From positions 1 through 5,784 of the forward strand of contig JAIPDA010000149.1 in assembly GCA_021737905.1 (NCBI GenBank): DNA of 5,784 nt. The letters are read 5' to 3'. A model generated the notes under the pieces. The model worked only from the letters and a program-made list of their open reading frames with translations. It ran no database searches and was not told the DNA's origin. This document shows positions 1 to 5,784 of this stretch, one piece after another. Position 1 is the stretch's first letter, and each line of letters opens with the position of its first letter. The translations under genes were made by a program, and so were the position numbers. This stretch comes from Rhodoferax sp. GTDB lineage: Bacteria; Pseudomonadota; Gammaproteobacteria; Burkholderiales; Burkholderiaceae_C.

Positions 1-1265
1 AATGGCGCGGCCAGGAACTCGGCTCGGGTACCGGCGTGTGGAGCATGAGTGAGCAGGTGCGCGCCGGCACCTTGAAGCTGCAAGAGTTTTTTGAAGCCGA
101 AAGCTGCATGCACCGCAGCCACGGCCACTGCATGACCATGGGCACAGCCAGCACCATGGCCAGCATGGTCGAAGCCCTGGGCGTGGGCCTGCCCGGCAAT
201 GCCGCCTACCCGGCTGTCGATGGCCGGCGCAATGTTCTGGCCCGCATGGCCGGCCGCCGCGCGGTGGCCATGGTGCACGAAGACCAGCTGCTGTCCAAAA
301 TCCTCACCCGCGAAGCCTTTGAAAACGCCATCAAGACCCTGGCGGCCATTGGTGGTTCGACCAACGCGGTGATTCACCTGATAGCCATTGCCGGACGAGT
401 GGGACTCAAACTCACGGTGGACGACTTTGACCGCCTGGCCAGCGAGCTGCCCTGCCTGGTCAACTTGCAGCCCTCAGGCAAGTACCTGATGGAAGATTTC
501 TGCTACGCCGGCGGCCTGCCGGTGGTGATGAAAGAAATTTCGCAGCACCTGCATTTGGACCTCGTCACCGCCAATGGCCAGACAGTGGCCGCCAACATCG
601 CTGACGCTGAGAACTTCAATGCCGATGTGATCAAGCCGCTGTCTGCGCCCTTCAAAGAAAAAGCCGGTATCGCTGTGCTGCGCGGCAACCTGTCGCCACG
701 TGGCGCGGTCATCAAGCCCAGCGCCGCCACGCCTGCACTCATGGTGCACACCGGTCGCGCTGTGGTGTTTGAAACCATTGAAGACTTTCACGCCCGCATT
801 GACGACGAGACCCTGGACATTGACGAGAACTGCGTGATGGTGCTTAAGAACTGCGGCCCCAAGGGCTACCCCGGCATGGCCGAAGTCGGGAACATGCCAC
901 TGCCGCCCAAGGTGCTGCGCAAAGGCATCACCGACATGGTGCGCATCAGCGACGCCCGCATGAGCGGCACCGCCTACGGCACCGTGATCTTGCACACCGC
1001 ACCTGAAGCGGCTGCCGGTGGTCCCCTGGCGCTGGTGCACAACGGCGACATGATCGAGCTGGATGTGCCTACCCGCCGCCTGCACCTGCATGTGAGCGAC
1101 GAAGAACTGGCGCGCCGCCGCGAAAGCTGGAAGGCGCCCGAGCCACCGCTGACATCGGGCTACTGGAAGCTTTACATTGACCGCGTGCTGCAGGCCGACG
1201 AAGGCGCTGACCTGGACTTTCTGGTCGGCAAACGCGGCTCATTCGTGCCGCGCGACAACCACTGA
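1..1265 (+). CDS. IlvD/Edd-family sugar-acid dehydratase (L-arabonate/galactonate dehydratase-like), 5' end outside window
   Basis: Probably dehydrates an aldonate (L-arabinonate, D-galactonate, D-fuconate or similar) to the 2-keto-3-deoxy acid in the cytoplasm, using an Fe-S cluster. The reading frame is open to the window edge: the first full codon is at 3, and the residues before the GTG at 36 (WRGQELGSGTG) fit the family, so that GTG is internal. About 420 residues are visible of a family length near 580. The Cys codon at 129-131 lies in the motif HCMTMGTASTM, which matches the third cluster cysteine of the family; the two N-terminal cluster cysteines lie outside the window. Another Cys is at 105-107. 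The C-terminal half has NCGPKGYPGM and DARMSGTAYG (Ser codon 963-965, the expected catalytic base), and ends with the GYWKLYIDRVLQAD and GSFVPRDNH segments seen in the arabonate/xylonate branch rather than in IlvD proper. The next gene, a KDPGal-type aldolase, starts 5 nt after the stop. The family call is firm; the exact substrate is not. Confidence 0.93.
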   Translation, partial: WRGQELGSGTGVWSMSEQVRAGTLKLQEFFEAESCMHRSHGHCMTMGTASTMASMVEALGVGLPGNAAYPAVDGRRNVLARMAGRRAVAMVHEDQLLSKILTREAFENAIKTLAAIGGSTNAVIHLIAIAGRVGLKLTVDDFDRLASELPCLVNLQPSGKYLMEDFCYAGGLPVVMKEISQHLHLDLVTANGQTVAANIADAENFNADVIKPLSAPFKEKAGIAVLRGNLSPRGAVIKPSAATPALMVHTGRAVVFETIEDFHARIDDETLDIDENCVMVLKNCGPKGYPGMAEVGNMPLPPKVLRKGITDMVRISDARMSGTAYGTVILHTAPEAAAGGPLALVHNGDMIELDVPTRRLHLHVSDEELARRRESWKAPEPPLTSGYWKLYIDRVLQADEGADLDFLVGKRGSFVPRDNH

Positions 1266-1270
1266 ACGCC

Positions 1271-1909
1271 ATGACACCCCGCACTAAGTTCAAGACCGCC
1301 ATGGCCCGCCTGCCGCTGGTCGCCATCTTGCGCGGCCTGCACCCTCAAGAGGCGCTGGCGGTCGGCCAGGTTTTGGTGGACGCCGGCTGGGACCTCATTG
1401 AAGTGCCGCTGAATTCACCCCAGCCGCTGCAAAGCATTGCCACCTTGCGCAAGTCTTTTCCGCAGGCTTTGGTGGGTGCCGGCACGGTGCTCACGTCCGA
1501 GGATGTGCGCCAGGTGCATTCCGCCGGCGGCGAGCTGATCGTCTCGCCCAACTTCAATCCTGCGGTGGTGGCCGAAGCTGTGCGCCTGGGCATGGTCTGC
1601 CTGCCCGGCGTCATGACGGCCAGTGAAGCCTTTGCCGCACTGGCCGCCGGTGCCAGCGGCCTGAAAATATTCCCCGCCGAAATGATCACGCCCATGGTGC
1701 TCAAAGCCCTGCGCGCCGTGCTGCCGGCCGAGACGCTGGTCTTGCCCGTGGGCAGCATTTCACCGCTCAACATGCCCGCTTTTCGCGCTGCCGGCGCCAA
1801 CGGCTTTGGCATCGGCTCAGCGCTGTTCAAACCCGGCATGACGCCCGCCCAAGTCGCCGAGAGCGCTGCCGGCTTTGAAGCTGCATGGGCAGGTACCATG
1901 CGGGCATGA
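1271..1909 (+). CDS. dgoA: 2-dehydro-3-deoxy-6-phosphogalactonate (KDPGal) aldolase, class I
   Basis: Cleaves KDPGal to pyruvate and D-glyceraldehyde 3-phosphate, the last step of the De Ley-Doudoroff pathway. The 212 residues form a single TIM barrel of the KDPG/KDPGal aldolase family, close to the usual 205-215. Visible active-site residues are Arg21 (ILRG), Glu44 (LIEVPLNSP) and the Schiff-base Lys132 (LKIFPAE). VPLNSP after the Glu, and Val160 where KDPG aldolases have Thr, both point to the galacto-specific branch (E. coli DgoA) rather than Eda. The C-terminal GIGSALFKPG is the second phosphate-loop region. One oddity is that the loop reads VGSIS where E. coli DgoA has VGGVT, so Ser162 replaces a Gly. 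The ATG at 1271 has no clear Shine-Dalgarno sequence, which suggests coupling to the dehydratase ending at 1265; Met11 at 1301 is a less likely start. The paralogue at the other end of the window is a true Eda. Confidence 0.93.
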   Translation: MTPRTKFKTAMARLPLVAILRGLHPQEALAVGQVLVDAGWDLIEVPLNSPQPLQSIATLRKSFPQALVGAGTVLTSEDVRQVHSAGGELIVSPNFNPAVVAEAVRLGMVCLPGVMTASEAFAALAAGASGLKIFPAEMITPMVLKALRAVLPAETLVLPVGSISPLNMPAFRAAGANGFGIGSALFKPGMTPAQVAESAAGFEAAWAGTMRA

Positions 1910-2691
1910 ACGCCAGCACTGACAACAACACCCTGATGTCTTTTGGCCTGGCCGGCCGTGTCTGCCTGGTCACGGGCGGCGCGCAAGGCATCGGTGAAGC
2001 CTGCTGCCGGCGCTTTGCCCGCGAAGGCGCCCTGGTGGTGATCGCCGACATCGATGACACACGCGGCGCTGCGCTGGCCAGCGAATTAGGCGGCTTGTAT
2101 GTGCATTGCGACGTGGGCGACAAGGCCCAAGTTGATGCGCTGGTGGCCGCTGCCATCACCGCGCATGGCTGCATTGACGTGCTGGTCAACAACGCCGGTA
2201 TTTTCAAAGCCTGTGATTTTTTAGACATCACCGAAGCCGACTTTGACGCGGTGCTGCGCGTGAACCTGAAGGGCGCTTTTCTGGTGGCCCAAGCTGTGGC
2301 GCGTGACATGGCCCGGGCCGGGCGAGGCAGCATCGTCAACATGAGCTCGGTCAACGGCACACTGGCCATTCCCAGCATCGCCAGCTACAACGTCAGCAAG
2401 GGCGGCATCAACCAGCTCACCCGCGTGATGGCGCTGGCGCTGGCCGACAAGGGGATTCGCGTCAATGCCGTGGCGCCCGGCACCATTGCCACCGAACTGG
2501 CAGCCAAAGCCGTGCTGACCAGCGAAGAAGCCAAGGCCCGCATCATGAGCCGCACACCGCTGCGGCGTCTGGGCGAGCCGGCCGAGATCGCCGACACCGT
2601 GGCCTTTCTGGCCAGCGATGCGGCCAGCTACATCACCGGCGAGATCGTGGTGGTGGACGGCGGGCGCATGGCGCTGAACTACACGGTCTGA
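1906..2691 (+). CDS. Short-chain dehydrogenase/reductase, probable NAD-dependent sugar (aldose) 1-dehydrogenase
   Basis: Classical SDR of 261 residues with a single Rossmann domain. The cofactor motif is TGGAQGIG (residues 23-30). Asp48 at the end of beta-2 (VIADID) suggests NAD(H) over NADP(H). VNNAG spans 94-98, and the catalytic tetrad is Asn120, Ser148, Tyr161 and Lys165 (YNVSK). NAVAPG and the C-terminal YITGEIVVVDGG are also typical. The start at 1906 is chosen because its ATG overlaps the aldolase stop as ATGA, the usual coupling arrangement. An in-frame ATG at 1885 would add seven residues and overlap the aldolase further; the ATG at 1936 would drop ten. Third in a dehydratase-aldolase-SDR run, it plausibly oxidises the sugar (galactose, arabinose or fucose type) to the lactone. 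A role on the 2-keto-3-deoxy acid is possible. SDR sequence alone does not fix the substrate. Confidence 0.9.
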   Translation: MNASTDNNTLMSFGLAGRVCLVTGGAQGIGEACCRRFAREGALVVIADIDDTRGAALASELGGLYVHCDVGDKAQVDALVAAAITAHGCIDVLVNNAGIFKACDFLDITEADFDAVLRVNLKGAFLVAQAVARDMARAGRGSIVNMSSVNGTLAIPSIASYNVSKGGINQLTRVMALALADKGIRVNAVAPGTIATELAAKAVLTSEEAKARIMSRTPLRRLGEPAEIADTVAFLASDAASYITGEIVVVDGGRMALNYTV

Positions 2692-2701
2692 AAGGCAGCG
2701 C

Positions 2702-3910
2702 TCAAGCCTTGGCGGGCGCAGCCAGCCACTGCGTGGCCAGCTCAACCCAGTAAGTGCCGCCCAGCGGTATCAAATCGTCGTTGAAGTCGTAGCTCGGGTT
2801 GTGCAACATGCAGGGCCCGCCGCCGTGGCCCATCTCGCGGTGCGCACCGTCACCGTTGGAGATAAAGCAATAAGCCCCCGGCTTGGCCTGCAGCATGTAG
2901 GCGAAATCTTCAGCGCCCATGGTGGGCTCCTGCATCAGCACCTGGTCTGCGCCCACGATACCGGTCATGACCTTGCGGGCAAAGTCCGCCTCTGCTGCGC
3001 TGTTGATGGTGGGCGGGTAGTTGCGTGAAAACGCGAAGTCGGCACTCGCGCCAAAGCCGGCACACAGCTGCTCGGTCAGCGCTTGCATGCGCGCCTCGAT
3101 CATGTCGAGCACTTCAACACTGAAAGTGCGCACCGTGCCTTGCAACTCGCAGGTATCAGGAATCACATTGGTGGCCTCGCCGGCGTGGATCATGGTGACC
3201 GAGATCACGCCGGCGTCCACCGGCTTTTTGTTGCGCGTGATGATGGTCTGAAAAGCCTGCACCAGCTGGCAAGCCACCAGCACCGGGTCGATGCCGTTGT
3301 GCGGCAATGCCGCATGAGCACCCTTGCCGCGGATGGTGATCTTGAACTCGTTGCTAGACGCCATCACCGGGCCGGCACTCACTGCAAAAGTGCCCACAGG
3401 CGCGCCCGGCCAGTTGTGCATGCCAAAGACGGCTTGCATGGGGAACTTGTCAAACAGGCCGTCCTTGATCATCTCGCGGGCGCCGCCGCCGCCCTCTTCG
3501 GCCGGCTGAAAGATCAGGTAAACCGTACCGTCGAAATCACGGTTTTTGGCCAGGTGTTGGGCGGCCGCCAGCAGCATGGCGGTGTGGCCGTCGTGACCGC
3601 AGGCGTGCATCTTGCCTGGCGCGGTGCTGGCATGCGCGAACTGGTTGAACTCCTGCATGGGCAGCGCGTCCATGTCGGCACGCAGCCCGATGCCGCGACC
3701 GCAAGCGCCACCGTCGCGCCCATGAATGATGCCGACAACCCCGGTGGTGCCCATGCCGCGGTGCATTTCGATGCCCCAGCTGCTGAGTTGCTCTGCCACC
3801 AGTTCGGCGGTACGCAGCTCTTCAAAACACAGCTCAGGGTGCGCATGAATATCGCGTCGCACACTGGCGATGGAGGCGGCTTGGGTGAGGATAGAGTCAA
3901 TGAGTTTCAT
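2702..3910 (-). CDS. M20-family metallo-amidohydrolase (HipO / N-acyl-amino-acid hydrolase type)
   Basis: Predicted cytoplasmic dinuclear metal hydrolase that cleaves an amide bond of an N-acyl amino acid or similar compound; the family includes hippurate hydrolase, IAA-amino-acid hydrolases and N-acetyl-diaminopimelate deacetylase. The 402 residues are full length for the family. The N-terminal motif DIHAHPELCFEE (20-31) and GLRADMDALP (75-84) are present. Metal ligands visible are Cys104 and His106 in HACGHDGH, Glu139 (with Glu138 as probable base) in PAEEGGGG, His165 in GMHNWPG and His370 in MLHNPSYDF. The middle part carries the lid/dimerisation domain, with GKGAHAALPHNGIDP at its start. 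There is no signal peptide. An in-frame TGA two codons upstream of the ATG rules out an N-terminal extension, and the ribosome site there is weak. It converges on the SDR gene with a 10-nt gap and diverges from gloA. Substrate unknown; no link to the sugar-acid genes is evident. Confidence 0.92.
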   Translation of the reverse strand: MKLIDSILTQAASIASVRRDIHAHPELCFEELRTAELVAEQLSSWGIEMHRGMGTTGVVGIIHGRDGGACGRGIGLRADMDALPMQEFNQFAHASTAPGKMHACGHDGHTAMLLAAAQHLAKNRDFDGTVYLIFQPAEEGGGGAREMIKDGLFDKFPMQAVFGMHNWPGAPVGTFAVSAGPVMASSNEFKITIRGKGAHAALPHNGIDPVLVACQLVQAFQTIITRNKKPVDAGVISVTMIHAGEATNVIPDTCELQGTVRTFSVEVLDMIEARMQALTEQLCAGFGASADFAFSRNYPPTINSAAEADFARKVMTGIVGADQVLMQEPTMGAEDFAYMLQAKPGAYCFISNGDGAHREMGHGGGPCMLHNPSYDFNDDLIPLGGTYWVELATQWLAAPAKA

Positions 3911-4044
3911 GCGTCAGCCCGGTAAGCAAAAAACAATGCTAGCAGAGGCTGCAGCTCAGTGGCTGGCGCCTGTGTTGGTTTGAAGCACAATGGTTTTTCT
4001 CCTCCAATGTTGGCGTCCACCTTTTTTAACCAGCGGAAACTTCC
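3911..4044. promoter_or_regulatory. Divergent intergenic region between the M20 hydrolase gene and gloA
   Basis: This 134-nt gap must hold the promoters of both divergent genes unless they are read from elsewhere, because it is the only sizeable non-coding stretch in the window. It is more AT-rich than its surroundings, with an A6 run near 3928-3933 and a T6 run at 4022-4027. I could not find a -35/-10 pair of convincing quality on either strand. For gloA a weak ribosome site, AGCGGA at 4032-4037, sits 7 nt before the ATG. On the - strand a perfect GGAGGAG (3999-4005) lies about 90 nt before the M20 start, too far to serve it. An imperfect inverted repeat, CCAATGTTGG, sits at 4004-4013. Placement as a regulatory region is inferred from layout only. 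Confidence 0.4.
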
Positions 4045-4455
4045 ATGCGACTTCTTCACACCATGCTGCGCGTCGGCAACCTTGAGCGTTCGATTGAGTT
4101 TTACACCCAGGTGCTGGGCATGACGCTGATCCGGCGTTCAGAAAACCCCGAGTACAAATACAGCCTGGCTTTTGTCGGCTACGGCAGCAACCCGGATCAC
4201 GCCGAGTTGGAGCTGACCTACAACCACGGGGTAGAAAAATACGACATGGGCACGGCCTATGGCCACATTGCGCTGGGCGTGCCCGACGCCTATGCCGCCT
4301 GCGACAAAATCAGGGCTGCCGGCGGCCAGGTGACGCGCGAGGCCGGTCCGGTCAAGGGCGGCAGCACTGTCATTGCCTTTGTGACCGACCCTGATGGCTA
4401 CAAAGTCGAGCTGATCGAGCGCAAAGACAACGCGGCCGGCGCCGGACTGCGCTAG
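4045..4455 (+). CDS. gloA: Lactoylglutathione lyase (glyoxalase I), E. coli-type metalloenzyme
   Basis: Isomerises the hemithioacetal of methylglyoxal and glutathione to S-lactoylglutathione in the cytoplasm, the first step of methylglyoxal detoxification. The 136 residues form two vicinal-oxygen-chelate (betaalphabetabetabeta) modules. All four metal ligands are visible at the same numbering as E. coli GloA: His5, Glu56, His74 and Glu122. Further family marks are NLERSIEFYTQVLGM (12-26), AELELTYN, YGHIALGV and DPDGYKVELIE (115-125). The short form without the long inserts of yeast or human enzymes suggests the Ni/Co-activated class. The ATG at 4045 gives exactly the family N-terminus; its ribosome site is weak (AGCGGA, 7-nt spacing). 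It runs tail-to-tail with eda, with only 7 nt between the stop codons. It sits beside genes that make glyceraldehyde 3-phosphate, a metabolic neighbour of methylglyoxal. Confidence 0.97.
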   Translation: MRLLHTMLRVGNLERSIEFYTQVLGMTLIRRSENPEYKYSLAFVGYGSNPDHAELELTYNHGVEKYDMGTAYGHIALGVPDAYAACDKIRAAGGQVTREAGPVKGGSTVIAFVTDPDGYKVELIERKDNAAGAGLR

Positions 4456-4462
4456 AGCGCCC

Positions 4463-5122
4463 TCAGGCTGCGCGCCGCGGCAAGGTGCTGGCTTCGCGGG
4501 CCAGCGTGGTGATGCGAGCCCAGTCACCGGCAGCCAAAGCATCGGCCGGCACCAGCCAGGAGCCACCCACGCAGGCCACGTTGGGCAAAGCCAGAAACTC
4601 CGGCGCATTGGCCAGGCTCACCCCCCCGGTCGGGCAAAAGCGCACATCAATGAAAGGCCCGCCCCAGGCCTTGAGCATGGCCGGCCCGCCCGCCTGCATG
4701 GCCGGGAAAAACTTCAGCTCGGTGTAGCCGTCTTCCTGCGCCATCATGATTTCGCTGCCCGTGGCGACGCCGGGCAAGAGCGGCAAACCGGCTTCGCGGC
4801 AAGCCCGGCCCAAGGCCTGGGTGTAGCCCGGGCTGACCGCAAAGCGCGCACCGGCCCGCAGGCTGGCCTCAACATCGGCAGCGCTGCGCACCGTGCCGGC
4901 GCCGGCCACGGCATCGGGTACCTCGCGGGCAATCGCTTCTAAACAAGCCAGCGCTTGCGGCGTGCGCAAGGTGACTTCGAGCATGCGAATGCCACCGGCC
5001 ACCAGCGCCCGCGCCAGCGGTACCGCGTGCTGGATGTCATGCAAAACAATCACAGGAATCACCGGCGCGTCTTGCATCGCTTGCAAGGCCGTGAGCTTGT
5101 CGCCGTGTTGAATCAAAGCCAT
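4463..5122 (-). CDS. eda: 2-dehydro-3-deoxy-6-phosphogluconate (KDPG) aldolase
   Basis: Cleaves KDPG to pyruvate and glyceraldehyde 3-phosphate, the closing step of the Entner-Doudoroff pathway; members may also act on 4-hydroxy-2-oxoglutarate. The 219 residues form a class I aldolase TIM barrel of normal length. Key residues are Glu49 and Arg53 in LEVTLRTP, the Schiff-base Lys137 in LKFFPAM, and Thr165 in CPTGGVS, the position that is Val in KDPGal aldolases. GGSWLVPADAL near the C-terminus is the Eda phosphate-binding region. The start at 5122 has a good Shine-Dalgarno sequence, AAGGAG, 7 nt upstream and inside the edd coding sequence; the two genes overlap by 10 nt. This is the standard edd-eda order, so the two are almost certainly cotranscribed and translationally coupled. 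The glutamate usual after FFPA in Eda is Met here, a small departure. Confidence 0.96.
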   Translation of the reverse strand: MALIQHGDKLTALQAMQDAPVIPVIVLHDIQHAVPLARALVAGGIRMLEVTLRTPQALACLEAIAREVPDAVAGAGTVRSAADVEASLRAGARFAVSPGYTQALGRACREAGLPLLPGVATGSEIMMAQEDGYTELKFFPAMQAGGPAMLKAWGGPFIDVRFCPTGGVSLANAPEFLALPNVACVGGSWLVPADALAAGDWARITTLAREASTLPRRAA

Positions 5123-5784
5123 GACGCAGCTCCTTCTTCGGCTGTCAGGGCCTGGCGGCGCATGCCCGTGAACAGTTCACGACCAATGCCCATGGAATTA
5201 CTCAGGCGCAAGGTTTCGGGCATTTCAGCCGGCGTTCGTGCAGCCCACTCTGCGTCTGTCACCAGCACGCGCAACTCGCCCTTCAGGCTGTCCATCCGTA
5301 TCACATCGCCGTCGCGCACTTTGGCCAGCGCCCCGCCGGCCGCTGCTTCCGGCGACACATGGATGGCCGCCGGCACCTTGCCCGAAGCACCGCTCATGCG
5401 GCCGTCGGTGACCAGTGCCACTTTGAAACCCTGACCCTGCAAGACCGACAGCGGCGGCGTGAGCTTGTGCAGCTCGGGCATGCCATTGGCTTGCGGGCCC
5501 TGCCAGCGCACCACGCAAATCACGTCGCGCGCCAGCTCGCCCGCATTGAAAGCCTGGTGCAGTTCTTCCTGCGAATCAAACACCCGGGCCGGCGCTTCGA
5601 TCACATGCCGGTCTTCAGGCACAGCCGACACCTTGATCACGCTACGACCCAAATTACCTTGCAGCAGCTTGAGCCCGCCGGTCGCACTGAAAGGTGCCTC
5701 CACAGGCCGCAGCACGCTCAGGTCTTTGGACGCTCCGCAGTCGTGCCAAACAATGTGGCCAGCCTGCATGGAAGGCTCGCGGGT
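5113..5784 (-). CDS. edd: 6-phosphogluconate dehydratase, C-terminal part (5' end outside window)
   Basis: Dehydrates 6-phosphogluconate to KDPG, the committed step of the Entner-Doudoroff pathway, with an Fe-S cluster. The visible 223 residues are the C-terminal third of a family of about 600; the frame is open to the last base (TREPS precedes the Met at 5769), so that Met is internal. Marks of the family are LQGNLGRSVIKVSAVP, the DGRMSGASGK motif with its catalytic Ser codon at 5392-5394, HVSPEAAAGG, and the Edd-specific tail SNSMGIGRELFTGMRR. The latter, and the adjoining eda, separate it from IlvD and from the aldonate dehydratase at the other end of the window. The cluster cysteines are expected in the missing N-terminal region. 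The stop lies inside the first codons of eda (10-nt overlap). Promoter and any HexR/GntR-type operator would be upstream, outside the window. Confidence 0.95.
   Translation of the reverse strand, partial: TREPSMQAGHIVWHDCGASKDLSVLRPVEAPFSATGGLKLLQGNLGRSVIKVSAVPEDRHVIEAPARVFDSQEELHQAFNAGELARDVICVVRWQGPQANGMPELHKLTPPLSVLQGQGFKVALVTDGRMSGASGKVPAAIHVSPEAAAGGALAKVRDGDVIRMDSLKGELRVLVTDAEWAARTPAEMPETLRLSNSMGIGRELFTGMRRQALTAEEGAASWL
5130..5135 (-). promoter_or_regulatory. Shine-Dalgarno sequence of eda within edd
   Basis: On the - strand this reads AAGGAG, 7 nt before the eda ATG, and it is the best-placed ribosome site in the window. It lies within the codons for Glu-Glu-Gly near the Edd C-terminus (AEEGAASWL), so the dehydratase tail and the aldolase initiation signal share the same bases. 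It supports the start at 5122 and translational coupling. Confidence 0.75.

Noticed and set aside
36..38. GTG as the start of the first dehydratase
   Set aside because: The frame stays open to the left edge and the residues before it continue the family alignment, so the true start is outside the window.
474..1091. 205-codon open frame on the - strand inside the dehydratase gene
   Set aside because: It is antisense to a gene with clear family motifs. Its His/Gly/Val-rich composition is typical of shadow frames in GC-rich DNA, and it has no recognisable domain.
1345..2378. Two long - strand frames (1345-1986 and 1827-2378) opposite the aldolase and SDR
   Set aside because: Both are antisense shadows of genes with intact catalytic residues; their Ala/Ser/Thr-rich translations show no motif.
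2692..2710. Intrinsic terminator between the SDR and M20 genes
   Set aside because: The stem has only five base pairs with a nine-base loop and no T-run on either strand, which is too weak to call.
3083..3925. 280-codon open frame on the + strand opposite the M20 gene
   Set aside because: The M20 frame has every metal-ligand motif in order. The opposite frame is low-complexity, rich in His/Arg/Ala/Val, and shows no family signal.
4004..4013. CCAATGTTGG as an operator
   Set aside because: Only the outer four bases on each side are symmetrical, the centre does not match, there is no second copy, and it resembles no operator I know.

Overview
The window is GC-rich, tightly packed chromosomal DNA. 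It looks like a betaproteobacterium, most likely Burkholderiales and probably Comamonadaceae-like (Polaromonas, Rhodoferax, Variovorax or Acidovorax type). That placement is inferred from protein style, strong G/C bias at third codon positions, and the mix of an Entner-Doudoroff edd-eda pair with a sugar-acid operon and a short E. coli-type gloA. No database search was possible.

Layout. On the + strand, 1-2691 is an operon-like run. It holds the 3' two-thirds of an IlvD/Edd-family sugar-acid dehydratase (5' end outside the window), a KDPGal-type aldolase (dgoA-like) starting 5 nt later, and a short-chain dehydrogenase whose ATG overlaps the aldolase stop as ATGA. Facing it on the - strand (2702-3910) is an M20-family amidohydrolase of the HipO type. 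A 134-nt divergent intergenic region (3911-4044) separates this from gloA (glyoxalase I, + strand, 4045-4455). gloA runs tail-to-tail into eda (4463-5122, - strand). eda is preceded by, and overlaps by 10 nt, the 3' end of edd (5113-5784, - strand), whose N-terminal part lies beyond the window.

How the genes fit together. The window is bracketed by two parallel dehydratase-plus-aldolase modules of the same two superfamilies. The right one is the classical Entner-Doudoroff pair: 6-phosphogluconate to KDPG to pyruvate plus glyceraldehyde 3-phosphate. The left one resembles a De Ley-Doudoroff galactonate or related aldonate route: aldose oxidation by the SDR, aldonate dehydration, and aldol cleavage of the phosphorylated 2-keto-3-deoxy acid. 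Its kinase (DgoK type) and lactonase are not in the window. Both routes release triose phosphate, the source of methylglyoxal, which GloA helps detoxify. The M20 hydrolase has no obvious place in this scheme.

All seven protein genes are intact apart from the two cut by the window edges. I see no RNA genes, mobile elements, CRISPR arrays or long repeats. I did not find a convincing new system; the open questions are the substrate of the left module and a few regulatory details.
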